Positions 9,152 through 17,963 of a DNA stretch of 64,000 nucleotides are shown in pieces; the stretch's first letter is position 1; the number at the start of each line of letters is the position of its first letter. The notes below the pieces were generated by a model. It was given only the letters and a program-made list of their open reading frames with translations. It was not told the origin of the DNA and did not search any database. The DNA is taken from contig NZ_JAANCM010000016.1 of the NCBI RefSeq assembly GCF_011603255.1, positions 18,632 to 82,631 of the forward strand, read 5' to 3'. Source of the stretch: Ferranicluibacter rubi. Lineage in GTDB: Bacteria; Pseudomonadota; Alphaproteobacteria; Rhizobiales; Rhizobiaceae. The translations under genes were made by a program, and so were the position numbers.

Positions 9152-9838
9152 ATGTTCGACTCCGAAGTCCTTCTGCCCGATCTCTGGGACATACTCGGCG
9201 CAGTCCCCGTGACGCTCGCCATGGCTCTCGGCATCTTCGTCTTCTCCACGATGATCGGCAGCCTGTTCGCGATGGTGGAATATCGGCGTATTCCTTTGCT
9301 CCGCGAACTAGTCGTCGCCTACAAGGTCATCTTCAAAGGCGTGCCAATGGTGATCGTAATCTTCCTCGCCTACTACGGCCTACCACCGACATCGAGGTTC
9401 CTGACCTCGCTCGTCGGCATTGACTACAACGGTCACTCGACGCCGAACTGGATCACCCTGATAGTCGCGCTGACGCTCTGCGTCTCGGCCTTCCAGGCGG
9501 AGGTTGTCAAGGGCGCGCTCAATTCCTTCGACAACGGGCAAGCAGAGGCTGCCTATTCCCTCGGCTACAGGAAAACACAGCTCTTTCGCCGGGTGATGTT
9601 GCCTCAGGTAATCGTCGCTGCGATCCCCGATCTCGCCAACTCGATCATGGTGATCATGAAGGCGCTCTCGCTGGGATTTGCGATCGAAGTCGTCGATATC
9701 TTCGCCCAGTCGCAACTGACTGCGGCCCTTAACTTCTACTACCTCGAAGCTTTCCTGATCGCCGTGTTCGTCTACATGGTGATCGCTTACATCGTCACAT
9801 TCGTTGCAGACCGCCTCGAGCGGTCGCTGAGAGTATGA
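9152..9838 (+). CDS. Amino-acid ABC transporter permease 2
   Basis: A 228-residue inner-membrane permease of the same family as the preceding one. The EAA loop is ALNSFDNGQAEAAYSLGY at about 120-137. The ATG at 9152 is preceded by GAAAGG and gives the usual short periplasmic N-terminus, so longer readings from upstream starts inside the first permease are unlikely. Last gene of the monooxygenase-transporter operon. Confidence 0.9.
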   Translation: MFDSEVLLPDLWDILGAVPVTLAMALGIFVFSTMIGSLFAMVEYRRIPLLRELVVAYKVIFKGVPMVIVIFLAYYGLPPTSRFLTSLVGIDYNGHSTPNWITLIVALTLCVSAFQAEVVKGALNSFDNGQAEAAYSLGYRKTQLFRRVMLPQVIVAAIPDLANSIMVIMKALSLGFAIEVVDIFAQSQLTAALNFYYLEAFLIAVFVYMVIAYIVTFVADRLERSLRV

Positions 9839-10239
9839 CATTGAATGTTAGCACGCCCTTAAACGAGAAATCCTGCGTTCAGCATCTTGAGTTCGCACCG
9901 CCACCTTGAAGGGATTTGAACCGTCGACCACGTGCCGTGGACTCGCTAAACGTTTGAAAAACGGCTCACTCACACGGGGAGATGTCGGTCATCATCACCA
10001 AGCCTCGCAGCAAGGACCTCCGCTTGCTGACGCCGCCCTCACTTGGTTTCGCTGGCTATCCCGCAATGATCCGCATCGAAGGGATAGTTAACGAACGGTA
10101 GTACAGCTGAGGTCGCCAGGTTGCTGAGAAATCAGCGCGGGAACGGAGAGGAAGGTGCGGTGGATACTGGTGGCTTATATTCGCACACCGCTTTCAAAAG
10201 CGAGATTGTCTTCGCTTGTGCAGTTCTCGAAATATCCGC
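9839..10239. other. Gene-free stretch with a tRNA-like 3' fragment
   Basis: About 400 bases between the ABC operon and the nucleotidyltransferase gene. On the minus strand, about 9905-9940 resembles the T-arm and anticodon-stem side of a tRNA (complement of GATTTGAACCGTCGACCACG), but the 5' half and a matching acceptor stem are missing. It may be a tRNA 3' remnant left at an island attachment site. Nothing else is recognised. Confidence 0.3.
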
Positions 10240-10830
10240 CTATCCTTCTCTGTACTGAAGCTTCCCCATAACCGTACTAGCGAGGCCTGCGTTCATCCTC
10301 TCGGCGACTGCCAATGCAGCGGCGGCCTTGTTTTTGAAGGGCAAGAGAGCTTCGACAACGTATCGATCGCCGAGTGCCTTGGCAATGCACGCGATATCGA
10401 ACATGTCGAGTGGTTGAAGGGAGGCACCCCGGTAGTGAACCTTCTTCGCGATGATCTCGCCCGGTGTCTCAAGGTCAACTTCGATCCCTCGCACCGTGAC
10501 ACGGGACGTAGGATCGTCGGTCAGGCTTGGAGCGCAAATGTAGTCGATTTCACCAATGTCCGCGAACACGATCTTGAGCGCATGCGTCCCGTCCGAAATA
10601 TATTCATCGGGGTTCACCTGCAGGGTATAGCCCTGCGTTGTCGGATTCAGATATGGGAGGACCTGCGGATCATCGATGAAAATGTCGATATCGAAGCTTT
10701 CACGATGGCTGATCTGGAGCATAGGGGCGGTCCCGCCGCCGAAAGTCCAGCTATCGAGGAGTGTAAAAGAAGAGTTTGCCTGATTGATAATCGACACAGA
10801 CTGGTCGAAGAGGCTTTCCCATTGGCTCAT
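10240..10830 (-). CDS. Nucleotidyltransferase, AbiEii/DUF1814-like toxin candidate
   Basis: A 196-residue protein with the minimal nucleotidyltransferase motif: GGGTAP at 31-36 followed by FDIDIFID with two Asp at 47 and 49. This arrangement is typical of AbiEii/AbiGii and related toxins that transfer nucleotides to RNA. It follows a 91-codon gene with an 11-base gap, and the two probably form one operon. The context of a tRNA-like scrap and an IS element fits a mobile defence or addiction module. The exact target is unknown, and a housekeeping nucleotidyltransferase-like role cannot be excluded. Confidence 0.72.
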   Translation of the reverse strand: MSQWESLFDQSVSIINQANSSFTLLDSWTFGGGTAPMLQISHRESFDIDIFIDDPQVLPYLNPTTQGYTLQVNPDEYISDGTHALKIVFADIGEIDYICAPSLTDDPTSRVTVRGIEVDLETPGEIIAKKVHYRGASLQPLDMFDIACIAKALGDRYVVEALLPFKNKAAAALAVAERMNAGLASTVMGKLQYREG

Positions 10831-10841
10831 CAGGACAGCCC

Positions 10842-11111
10842 TCAGGCGGATAGGGCGAGCGGGTATCCGGCTAGCTGCGAGAATTTCTTGGCAATCTCGG
10901 ATGCGGTCCCGTAGTCAATTTCCATCTCATCCAGAAACTGGTGCTGGAGCTCAACTTTCACTTCGGAATAGAATGAGAATGCGGAAGCATCGAAATTCTC
11001 AACACTAGCGAAATCGAAAATCTTCGAAGCGAGTTGCTCAGCCGAAAGGTTCGTCCCGTAGGGGGCGTTCACCGTCGACAGTACCTTAAACGCAACGCTA
11101 GACATCGTCAT
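10842..11111 (-). CDS. Small protein upstream of the nucleotidyltransferase, candidate antitoxin
   Basis: About 89 residues, unrecognised family. It is acidic and helical in look, with a C-terminal segment ending SQLAGYPLALSA. GGTGG just upstream favours the ATG at 11111, with alternative starts at GTG 11117 and ATG 11105. It precedes the nucleotidyltransferase by 11 bases on the same strand, which is the usual antitoxin-first order. No helix-turn-helix is obvious, so it would not be a standard AbiEi-type repressor. Function is inferred only from position. Confidence 0.6.
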   Translation of the reverse strand: MTMSSVAFKVLSTVNAPYGTNLSAEQLASKIFDFASVENFDASAFSFYSEVKVELQHQFLDEMEIDYGTASEIAKKFSQLAGYPLALSA

Positions 11112-11316
11112 TACCACCAGTTTTCAATAGGCTATGTAATACATATCCGTCAAAAACGCAAGAAACACCGCAGATGCAGGCATTCAACGGCAATTACACA
11201 AATGGGAAACGATGTCGCAACGAGCACGCGCCAGTCGCGACGTAATCAGCAACGCTGAAACGCCGCTGAACCGCCCCGGCTTTGCCGGAGACCTCAACTC
11301 GTGAGAAGTAGGGTCT

Positions 11317-11685
11317 ATGACAAGCAAAACGACGAACAAATTTTCTCCTGAAGTTCGTGCCCGTGCTGTTCGGATGGTGATGGAGCATGAAGGCGAACAT
11401 CCCTCCCGCTGGGCGGCGGTATCGTCGATAGCGGCCAAGGTCGGTTGCTCGGCGCATACCCTCCATGAATGGGTGAAGAAGGCCGAGGTCGACAGCGGCA
11501 AGCGCGCAGGTTTGCCGAGTGACGTGGCTGAGAAGATGAAGGCTCTGGAACGGGAGAACCGGGAGCGTCGTCAGGCGAATGAGATTCTACGCAAAGCCTC
11601 GGCGTATTTTGCCCAGGCCCCTTTCAGCGAATGCAAGCATTCGCTTGTCGGGCAAGGGGAGCTCGACCGCCCACTGAAGCGATGA
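11317..11685 (+). CDS. IS3-family transposase OrfA
   Basis: A 122-residue OrfA with an N-terminal helix-turn-helix (about 8-60; [16 protein letters not shown]) and a leucine-zipper-like end ([20 protein letters not shown]), as in other IS3 OrfA proteins. It overlaps the orfB frame, as expected for the programmed frameshift that makes the OrfAB transposase. OrfA itself looks intact, but its OrfB partner does not. Confidence 0.85.
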   Translation: MTSKTTNKFSPEVRARAVRMVMEHEGEHPSRWAAVSSIAAKVGCSAHTLHEWVKKAEVDSGKRAGLPSDVAEKMKALERENRERRQANEILRKASAYFAQAPFSECKHSLVGQGELDRPLKR

Positions 11686-12483
11686 TTTCCTTCATCGACG
11701 AACACCGCTCGGTGCTCGGGGTCGAGCCGATCTGCAGGCTGCTGCCGATTGCCCCGTCCACCTATTATGAAGTCGTCGCCAAGCGCACGGACGTGGGTCG
11801 CCTATCAGTCCGCGAACGGAATGATATTGCCATGAGAGTCGAGATACGCCGGGTGTTCAACGAGAACTTCCAGGTCTATGGCGTGCGGAAAGTGTGGCGA
11901 CAGTTGCAGCGAGAAGGCTTCGACGTCGCTCGACCGCGTCAATCGCCACTTCAAGGCTCCCGCGCCGAACATGCTGTGGTTATCCGATTTCACCTATGTC
12001 GCGACCTGGCAAGGCTTCGTTTACGTGGCCTTTGTCATTGATGCCTTCGCCCGCCGTATCGTCGGTTGGCGGGCAAGCCGGACGGCTCATGCAGGCTTCG
12101 TGCTCGATGCCCTCGACCAGGCGCTTCATAATCGGCGGCCTGTCAAACGCGGCGGGCTTGTTCATCATTCCGACCGCGGCTCACAATACGTGTTCATTCG
12201 CTATTCCGAACGGCTGGCCGAGGCGGGCATCGAGCCGTCTGTCGGAAGCGTTGGCGACAGTTACGACAATGCTCTCGCCGAAACGATCAACTGTCTTTAC
12301 AAGGCCGAGGTCATCCATCGGCGAGGACCATGGCGCAACTTCGAAGCTGTGGAGTTCGCCACACTGGAATGGGTCGACTGGTTCAACCACCGCCGCCTTC
12401 TGGAGCCCACCGGAATATCCCGCCAGCCGAGGCCGAAGAACGATACTACGCCATGCTGGACGTGCCAGCCATGGCCGCATAAC
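11631..12483 (+). pseudogene. IS3-family transposase OrfB, broken twice
   Basis: Integrase-core transposase with two lesions. The N-terminal part ([20 protein letters not shown] onwards) reads to about 11925. There a block of roughly 30 codons expected in this family is missing and the frame changes. The catalytic region then continues in another frame with SDFTYVATW, HHSDRGSQY and DNALAETING-like segments. A single base is missing near 12413 (GGAATATCC where the frame needs one more A). This throws off the last 22 codons, which are still readable in the next frame and end AMLDVPAMAA. Not expected to be active. Confidence 0.8.
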
Positions 12484-12568
12484 TTAAACCAAACGGTCTC
12501 CGGCAAAGCCGGTGCGGTTTAAGCAATCGCTACGGTGCGAAGCAAGATTTCGGATTGTCCATTTCGTT

Positions 12569-14347
12569 TCACGCGACGTTGGCACGTCCTGTCTTGGACG
12601 AAAACCACTGCTGAAGAGCATGGACTTTCAGGGGCTTCGAAAAGAGATATCCCTGAGCTTCGTCGCAGCCCATGGCCATCAAAGTGTCTGCGGCCTGAGC
12701 GCTTTCTACGCCCTCCGCCACAACCCGATAACCGAGGTCGTGCGATAGGGCGATCATTGACCGCACAAGGTTTTCGTCACGATCCCCAACGCCAAGATTT
12801 CTGATGAAAGACTGATCAATCTTCACGACCGTTGTGGGCAACCTCTGGAGATACGACAAACTGCTGTAGCCAGTTCCAAAATCGTCTATCGAAAGCGCAA
12901 TGCCGGCCTCGGCCAGAGCCTGCAGCTTCTTCAATGCAGCGCCAGCATCCTTCATGATGGCACTTTCGGTGACTTCCAGTTCGAGGAGTGACGGAAGGAT
13001 GCCGTGTCGAAGCAACATCACCATAATCCGGTCAACGAAGTCTTCTTCCTCCAGATTGGCCGCCGAGATGTTGACAGACATAGGGACCGTAAGCCCCTGG
13101 TTTTTCCATAGGCGGGCCTGACGAAGCGCCGCGTCAAGGACCCAGCTCGTCATGTCTCTGACATGCGGCGAGTTCTCGATGATCGGGATGAACTCACCCG
13201 GCGATATGCTACCCAGTTCTGGATGAAGCCAGCGCAAAAGTACTTCCGTTGCGACGCATTGCCCAGTGTCAAGCGATACGCGCGGCTGAAATACCAACGA
13301 TAGTTGACCATCAGACCGTAAAGCTGAGTCAAAATCTTGCAGCAGCCTGAAACTGCGGCGATGTTTGTCATCACTTTTTGCCGAAAAGACGTTGACCTGG
13401 ACTCCTTGTAGCCGGGCATCCTGAGCGGCACTGCCCATAGCCCTCAAAAGGTCGGCCGGATCGATACCCGGACCGAAAGGAGCGATACCGGCCACCGGTG
13501 TCATCATGAACTGGAAGCTCGAAGCCGCCTCCAGGCGTGTGAGCATGGCGGCAACGTCTCTGATGTAGTTTTCTTCCCCAACGTGGTCGTGTGCCACAAA
13601 AGCAAACTGAGTTGCCGAAATATGATAGGCAGCGCGCCTGCCGGTTTCCGCCCTCAAGAAGCAGGCAGCCTCCCTGACGCCAGTATCAATCTCTGCAGGA
13701 CCCAGGACGCGAGATAGGTGATCGACCTGTTTGGTATCGGCCAAATCAATCAGAACGGCAAGCCGATGGGTGTCGACAGTTTCATCCTGCCCAAAGTCGC
13801 TTATGTCATCAAAGAACTGCGTTCTGTTCGGTAAGCCGCTGATCGGATCAATGCGTCCGAAGGCGTGTTGCAGCTCGACCTGTGCCATCACCATGGCTGC
13901 AAGGTCCGTCAGTGCTGCCAGCTCTTCCGGGGTCGTTTCTCTAGGCGATGTTCCGAGAACGCACAACGCGCCGAGGCCATACCCTTCGCGGGTGATCAAG
14001 GGCGCACCGGCATAGAAACGAATGCCGCTTTTGCAAAGGACGCTTTGCTTGTAGCATTCATCCGTCGCCATGTCTGGGATCACCAGGACGTCGGCGCTTT
14101 CAGCAACCTGGGCGCAGGGGGCTTCATCTCTGGGGATGGATTGATGATCGACCCCTACACGAGACTTAAACCACTGCCGATCGACGTCGGTTAAGGAAAC
14201 CGCTGCTATGGGGAGATCGAAAATTTGGCTCGCCATCCTGGTGATGCGATCAAAGCTCTCGCTTACCGGTGTGTCCAATAAATTGAGATTGTACAAAGCA
14301 TCGAGACGTTTGGCCTCGTTTAATTTTACCACTAGACGTCCATCCAA
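12569..14347 (-). CDS. GAF-GGDEF(degenerate)-EAL protein, c-di-GMP phosphodiesterase candidate
   Basis: A 592-residue cytoplasmic signalling protein. A GAF sensor domain spans about 20-165. A GGDEF-fold domain follows at about 175-325 but has lost its active-site motif. An EAL domain covers about 345-585. The EAL signature reads EVL, but the catalytic Glu and the other key segments are kept (EVTES, DDFGTGYSSL, VKIDQSFI, VAEGVE), so phosphodiesterase activity is plausible. The start is TTG with GGGAGA eight bases upstream. It stands alone between an IS3 element and gene debris. Confidence 0.87.
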   Translation of the reverse strand: MDGRLVVKLNEAKRLDALYNLNLLDTPVSESFDRITRMASQIFDLPIAAVSLTDVDRQWFKSRVGVDHQSIPRDEAPCAQVAESADVLVIPDMATDECYKQSVLCKSGIRFYAGAPLITREGYGLGALCVLGTSPRETTPEELAALTDLAAMVMAQVELQHAFGRIDPISGLPNRTQFFDDISDFGQDETVDTHRLAVLIDLADTKQVDHLSRVLGPAEIDTGVREAACFLRAETGRRAAYHISATQFAFVAHDHVGEENYIRDVAAMLTRLEAASSFQFMMTPVAGIAPFGPGIDPADLLRAMGSAAQDARLQGVQVNVFSAKSDDKHRRSFRLLQDFDSALRSDGQLSLVFQPRVSLDTGQCVATEVLLRWLHPELGSISPGEFIPIIENSPHVRDMTSWVLDAALRQARLWKNQGLTVPMSVNISAANLEEEDFVDRIMVMLLRHGILPSLLELEVTESAIMKDAGAALKKLQALAEAGIALSIDDFGTGYSSLSYLQRLPTTVVKIDQSFIRNLGVGDRDENLVRSMIALSHDLGYRVVAEGVESAQAADTLMAMGCDEAQGYLFSKPLKVHALQQWFSSKTGRANVA

Positions 14348-14408
14348 ATCTTACTCTCCCAGGATATCTATTGCGATAAAAGGATTGAGATATAGATAAA
14401 TGAATATT

Positions 14409-14723
14409 TCAAAGGCTGTGGGTATGCTCCGAAATAGCCTTGGATCGCTTCTCTTGGGGGCAGCTGTCATATCGGCAGGTCCACGCCCGCTCTTTAATCT
14501 CCTCCGAAGGATGTCGGCGACATCTTCGTGAGCCACCCGTCCGTTGGTGGCCTGAAGCGGACCTCAGTTTCTTGAAAAAGCAGGCGACGGACCGATATGT
14601 TCCGAGCTCACTCGTCTTGGACCGCACTTTCAGAATCTTGCTGTCTTCGATTTCAAAGATGCAGACGACGTCGATTTCTCCCTTTCCTTGGGAAAAGTTC
14701 GCGTAACGGTTTAGTGATGGCAC
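14409..14723 (-). pseudogene. Possible SnoaL/NTF2-like fragment
   Basis: The first 35 residues of this frame (with IDVVCIFEIEDSKILKVRS) resemble the end of a SnoaL/NTF2-fold protein. The remainder is low-complexity and arginine-rich, and there is no convincing ribosome binding site. I read it as a leftover 3' part of a gene fused to noncoding sequence. Weak call. Confidence 0.25.
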
Positions 14724-14931
14724 AGGACTGATCCTACTGTTTGCACTAGGACTTCCGATGTTCCCATCAACCTCGCACGGCGGCCCTCCTCACCGGGGGC
14801 TAGGGTAGCGGACATTGCCTGTATCGAGCAGATCGGTACGGAAAACCCCGGTGAGACCAAGGTCAGCTTGATGCCGAACTGTTCGACTTAGTGGGCGACG
14901 GAAAACATCACCCAAGGAGTGCGGATGGGAT

Positions 14932-15360
14932 TTGGTCGGTCCTGCGCTTCGCCAAATCGGCCTGCCCGAGACGTTTGCAGAGCGCTTTCCGCACCAGCTC
15001 TCCGGCGGCCAGCGCCAGCGCGTCGCTATCGCCCGCGCCCTGATGCTCGAGTCGGAGATCCTGCTTCTCGACGAGCCGACGTCGGCCCTCGACGTCTCCG
15101 TCCAAGCCGAGGTGCTCAACCTCCTCTGCGATCTGCGCGACGAGCGCAATCTCACCGATGTCCTCGTCAGCCACGACCTGTCCGTGATCGCCCATATGTG
15201 CGACAGCGTCCTCGTCATGCAGTGCAGCACCTTTGTTGACGAACTGACCAAGGACGACCTGCAGCGCGGCGTCACGCATCATGCCTATTCGCAGATGCTC
15301 TTCGAGGAAGCCGTCAATGGCCTGAGAGCGGTGAAGGACGTGGTGCCCGTCCTGAATTAA
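14932..15360 (+). pseudogene. Oligopeptide-type ABC ATPase, C-terminal remnant
   Basis: About 142 residues covering only the second half of a DppD/DppF-type ATPase. The signature LSGGQRQRVAIARALM and Walker B LLLDEPTSALDVSVQ are intact, as is the switch-His segment LVSHDLSVIAH, but Walker A and everything before it are absent. The frame runs upstream without a start that would restore them, so the gene was truncated by a rearrangement near 14930. Unlikely to be functional. Confidence 0.8.
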
Positions 15361-15428
15361 AAGGCGGCGCCGAAGCGTTCCGCCGAACGGCCCGTGGGGG
15401 CCGTCCGGCATTATGGCAAGCCGATCGC

Positions 15429-16139
15429 CTACCGGTTGTTCGTCTTTCGCCACTCGGCAAACAGCTTGAGATTGGTCTCGTCCGTTGCCGGATAAAGGCC
15501 GATGATCGTGTGACCCTGCTTCACCCGTTCTACGGCGAAATCCTCATAGGCGGTCATTTCCACCGCTTCGTCCGCGATGTCGTCTACGATCTCGGCAGGA
15601 ATGACGATGACGCTGTCGTCGTCGCCGACCATGATGTCGCCCGGAAAGACCGCGACGTCGCCGCAGCCGATCGGCACGTTGATGTCGACCGCCTCGTGCA
15701 GCGTCAGGTTCGTCGGGCTGGACGGGCGATGGTGATAGGCGGGAATGTCGAGATCGCCGATCGTCATCGCGTCGCGAAAGCCGCCATCGGTGACGACGCC
15801 TGCCCCGCCCCGGATCATAAGCCGGGTGATGAGGATGTCGCCCGCGGACGCCGCACGCGCGTCCTTGCGGCTGTCCATCACCAGAACATGGCCTTCAGGG
15901 CAGGTTTCGATCGCATGGCGCTGGGGATGCTTCGGATCGCGAAAGATCGTCATGGGGTTCCGGTCTTCGCGCGCCGGCATGTAGCGCAGTGTGAAGGCGG
16001 GCCCCACCATGTTGCGGCCCTTCGGCCTGACGGGGCGCACGTCTTGGATCGTCTGGTTGCGCAGGCCGCGCTTGAAGAGCGCCGAGCACAGTGTTGCCAC
16101 GGATACGCCCATTAGCTTGTCACGGGTTGCAGGGTTCAT
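15429..16139 (-). CDS. RraA-family protein, HMG-aldolase/oxaloacetate-decarboxylase-like
   Basis: A 236-residue protein of the RraA/4-hydroxy-4-methyl-2-oxoglutarate aldolase fold. The central part (GDILITRLMIRGGAGVVTDGG, then FRD) carries the Arg-Asp motif that binds substrate and metal in this family. GAGGAGG sits four bases before the ATG. It is the last gene of the minus-strand tctCBA-dehydratase operon, so a role as aldolase or decarboxylase in sugar-acid breakdown is more likely than RNase E regulation. Exact substrate unknown. Confidence 0.85.
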   Translation of the reverse strand: MNPATRDKLMGVSVATLCSALFKRGLRNQTIQDVRPVRPKGRNMVGPAFTLRYMPAREDRNPMTIFRDPKHPQRHAIETCPEGHVLVMDSRKDARAASAGDILITRLMIRGGAGVVTDGGFRDAMTIGDLDIPAYHHRPSSPTNLTLHEAVDINVPIGCGDVAVFPGDIMVGDDDSVIVIPAEIVDDIADEAVEMTAYEDFAVERVKQGHTIIGLYPATDETNLKLFAEWRKTNNR

Positions 16140-16161
16140 GGTTCCTCCTCGAACATAGTTG

Positions 16162-17898
16162 TCAGTTGATCACCGGCTCGCTGACACGCGCGCCGAAGTC
16201 GGTTTTGAGAAAATCGAAATCGCAGCCCTTGTCGGCCTGCTCGATGTGCTTGGTGAACATGAAACCGTAGCCGCGCTCGAAGCGCGGTTCCGGCGCAACC
16301 CAGCCGGCGCGCCGTTGCGCAAGCTCCGCCTCGGGCACCAGCATGTTCAGGCTGCGGGCCGGAATATCCAGCTCCACCATGTCACCGGTTTTCAGCAGTG
16401 CAAGCGGGCCGCCGACGAAGGCTTCGGGCGAAGCATGGAGGACGCAGGCGCCGAAGCTCGTGCCCGACATGCGCGCATCGGAAATGCGCACCATGTCGCG
16501 CAGGCCAAGCTTCAACAGCGCCTTCGGCATCGGGATCATGCCCCATTCCGGCATGCCCGGCCCGCCCTGCGGCCCGGCATTGCGCAGGACCAGAACGGTC
16601 TCCGGCGTCAGCGGATAGTTGGGATCGTCGATGATGGCTTTCAGCTCTATGTAGCTGTCGGCGACGAGCGCTGGACCGCGATGGCGGTGAAACACCGGAT
16701 CGCAGGCGGCCGGCTTGATGACGGCCCCGTCCGGGCAGAGATTGCCCTTCAGCACGGCGAGGGAGCCCTCGTGATAGACCGGGTTGGCAAGCGGCCGGAT
16801 GACGTCCTCGTTCCAAACCTTCACCTGGTCGAGCCCCTCGACCAGCGGCTTGCCGGTGACGGTGATGGCCGTGGGATCGAGCTTGTCGCCGAGCTGTTTC
16901 ATCAGGGCGCGAAGCCCGCCCGCATAGAAGAAGTCCTCCATCAGATAGGTCGTTCCCGACGGACGGATATTGGCGATGACGGGCGTGGTGCGGCCGATGC
17001 AGTCGAGATCGTCGAGTTCCAGGGGAATGCCGGCGCGCCGCGCCATGGCGATCAGGTGGATGATCGCATTGGTCGAACAGCCGGTCGCCATGGCCACGGT
17101 CACCGCATTGTTGATGGCGGCCTGCGTGATGATCCGGTCCGGCTTCAGGTCTTCCCAGACCATCTCGACGATGCGCCGGCCGCAGCTGGCCGACATGCGC
17201 TGGTGGTTAGCGTCCGCGGCGGGAATGGAGGAGGCGTTGGGCAGCGTCAGGCCCATGGCCTCGGCAATCGCCGTCATGGTCGAGGCCGTACCCATCGTCA
17301 TGCAATGGCCGTAGCTCCGGGCGATCCCGCCCTCGATGCCCTGCCACTCCTCCTTCGACAGGGTGCCGGCCCGCCTTTCGTCCCAGTATTTGAAGCCGTC
17401 GGTTCCCGAACCCAGGGCCTTGCCGGCATAGTTGCCGCGCAGCATGGGCCCGGCGGGCAGGTAGATGAAGGGAAGGCCCATGGAGACGGCGCCCATCACC
17501 AGTCCCGGCGTGGTCTTGTCGCACCCGCCCATCAGCACGGCGCCATCGACGGGATGCGAGCGCAGCAGCTCCTCGGTCTCCATCGCCAGCATGTTGCGGT
17601 AGAGCATCGTCGTCGGCTTGACGAAATTCTCCGACAGCGACAGCGCCGGCAGTTCCATGGGAAAGCCGCCCGATTGCAGCACGCCGCGCTTCACCCACTC
17701 GACCCGCTCGCGGAAATGCATGTGGCACGGCTGAGCGTCCGACCAGGTGTTGAGGATGGCAATGATCGGCCGCCCCTCCCAGTCCTCCGGCGCATAGCCC
17801 ATCTGCATGGTGCGCGAGCGGTGGCCAAAGGAGCGCTGGTCGTCCGGCACCATCCATCGCGCCGAGCGCAGGTCTTCATAGGTCTTTCTGTCTGCCAT
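16162..17898 (-). CDS. IlvD/Edd-family sugar-acid dehydratase (L-arabonate dehydratase-like)
   Basis: A 578-residue iron-sulfur dehydratase. The Cys ligand regions are visible as LMGGCDKTTPG (about 120), YGHCMTMGTAST (about 195) and ATGCSTNAIIHL (about 265). The ATG at 17898, with GGAG upstream, gives the normal family start MADRKTYEDLRS. A longer open frame continues upstream only as a shadow of the transporter gene. IlvD/Edd relatives of this subgroup dehydrate aldonic acids to 2-keto-3-deoxy sugars. Position after tctCBA and before rraA supports a catabolic role. The specific sugar acid is not certain. Confidence 0.88.
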   Translation of the reverse strand: MADRKTYEDLRSARWMVPDDQRSFGHRSRTMQMGYAPEDWEGRPIIAILNTWSDAQPCHMHFRERVEWVKRGVLQSGGFPMELPALSLSENFVKPTTMLYRNMLAMETEELLRSHPVDGAVLMGGCDKTTPGLVMGAVSMGLPFIYLPAGPMLRGNYAGKALGSGTDGFKYWDERRAGTLSKEEWQGIEGGIARSYGHCMTMGTASTMTAIAEAMGLTLPNASSIPAADANHQRMSASCGRRIVEMVWEDLKPDRIITQAAINNAVTVAMATGCSTNAIIHLIAMARRAGIPLELDDLDCIGRTTPVIANIRPSGTTYLMEDFFYAGGLRALMKQLGDKLDPTAITVTGKPLVEGLDQVKVWNEDVIRPLANPVYHEGSLAVLKGNLCPDGAVIKPAACDPVFHRHRGPALVADSYIELKAIIDDPNYPLTPETVLVLRNAGPQGGPGMPEWGMIPMPKALLKLGLRDMVRISDARMSGTSFGACVLHASPEAFVGGPLALLKTGDMVELDIPARSLNMLVPEAELAQRRAGWVAPEPRFERGYGFMFTKHIEQADKGCDFDFLKTDFGARVSEPVIN

Positions 17899-17963
17899 TC
17901 CGAGCTCCGAACTCTTAACGTAAATTCTGGTCCCTGCACGCTGCCGAGGGACGGTATCGGCCG

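Larger units (their letters stand above)
11267..12521 (+). mobile_element. IS3-family insertion sequence, decayed
   Basis: A 1255-bp element bounded by 26-bp inverted repeats: left 11267-11292 and right 12496-12521. They differ at two positions and share the inner CCGGCTTTGCCGGAGAC. It carries orfA and a broken orfB. No matching target duplication is visible beside the ends, so it may have been rearranged after insertion. Confidence 0.85.

Noticed and set aside
15377..15415. GC-rich inverted repeat between the ABC remnant and rraA as a terminator
   Set aside because: The stem is short and imperfect and no T-run follows, so I could not support it.
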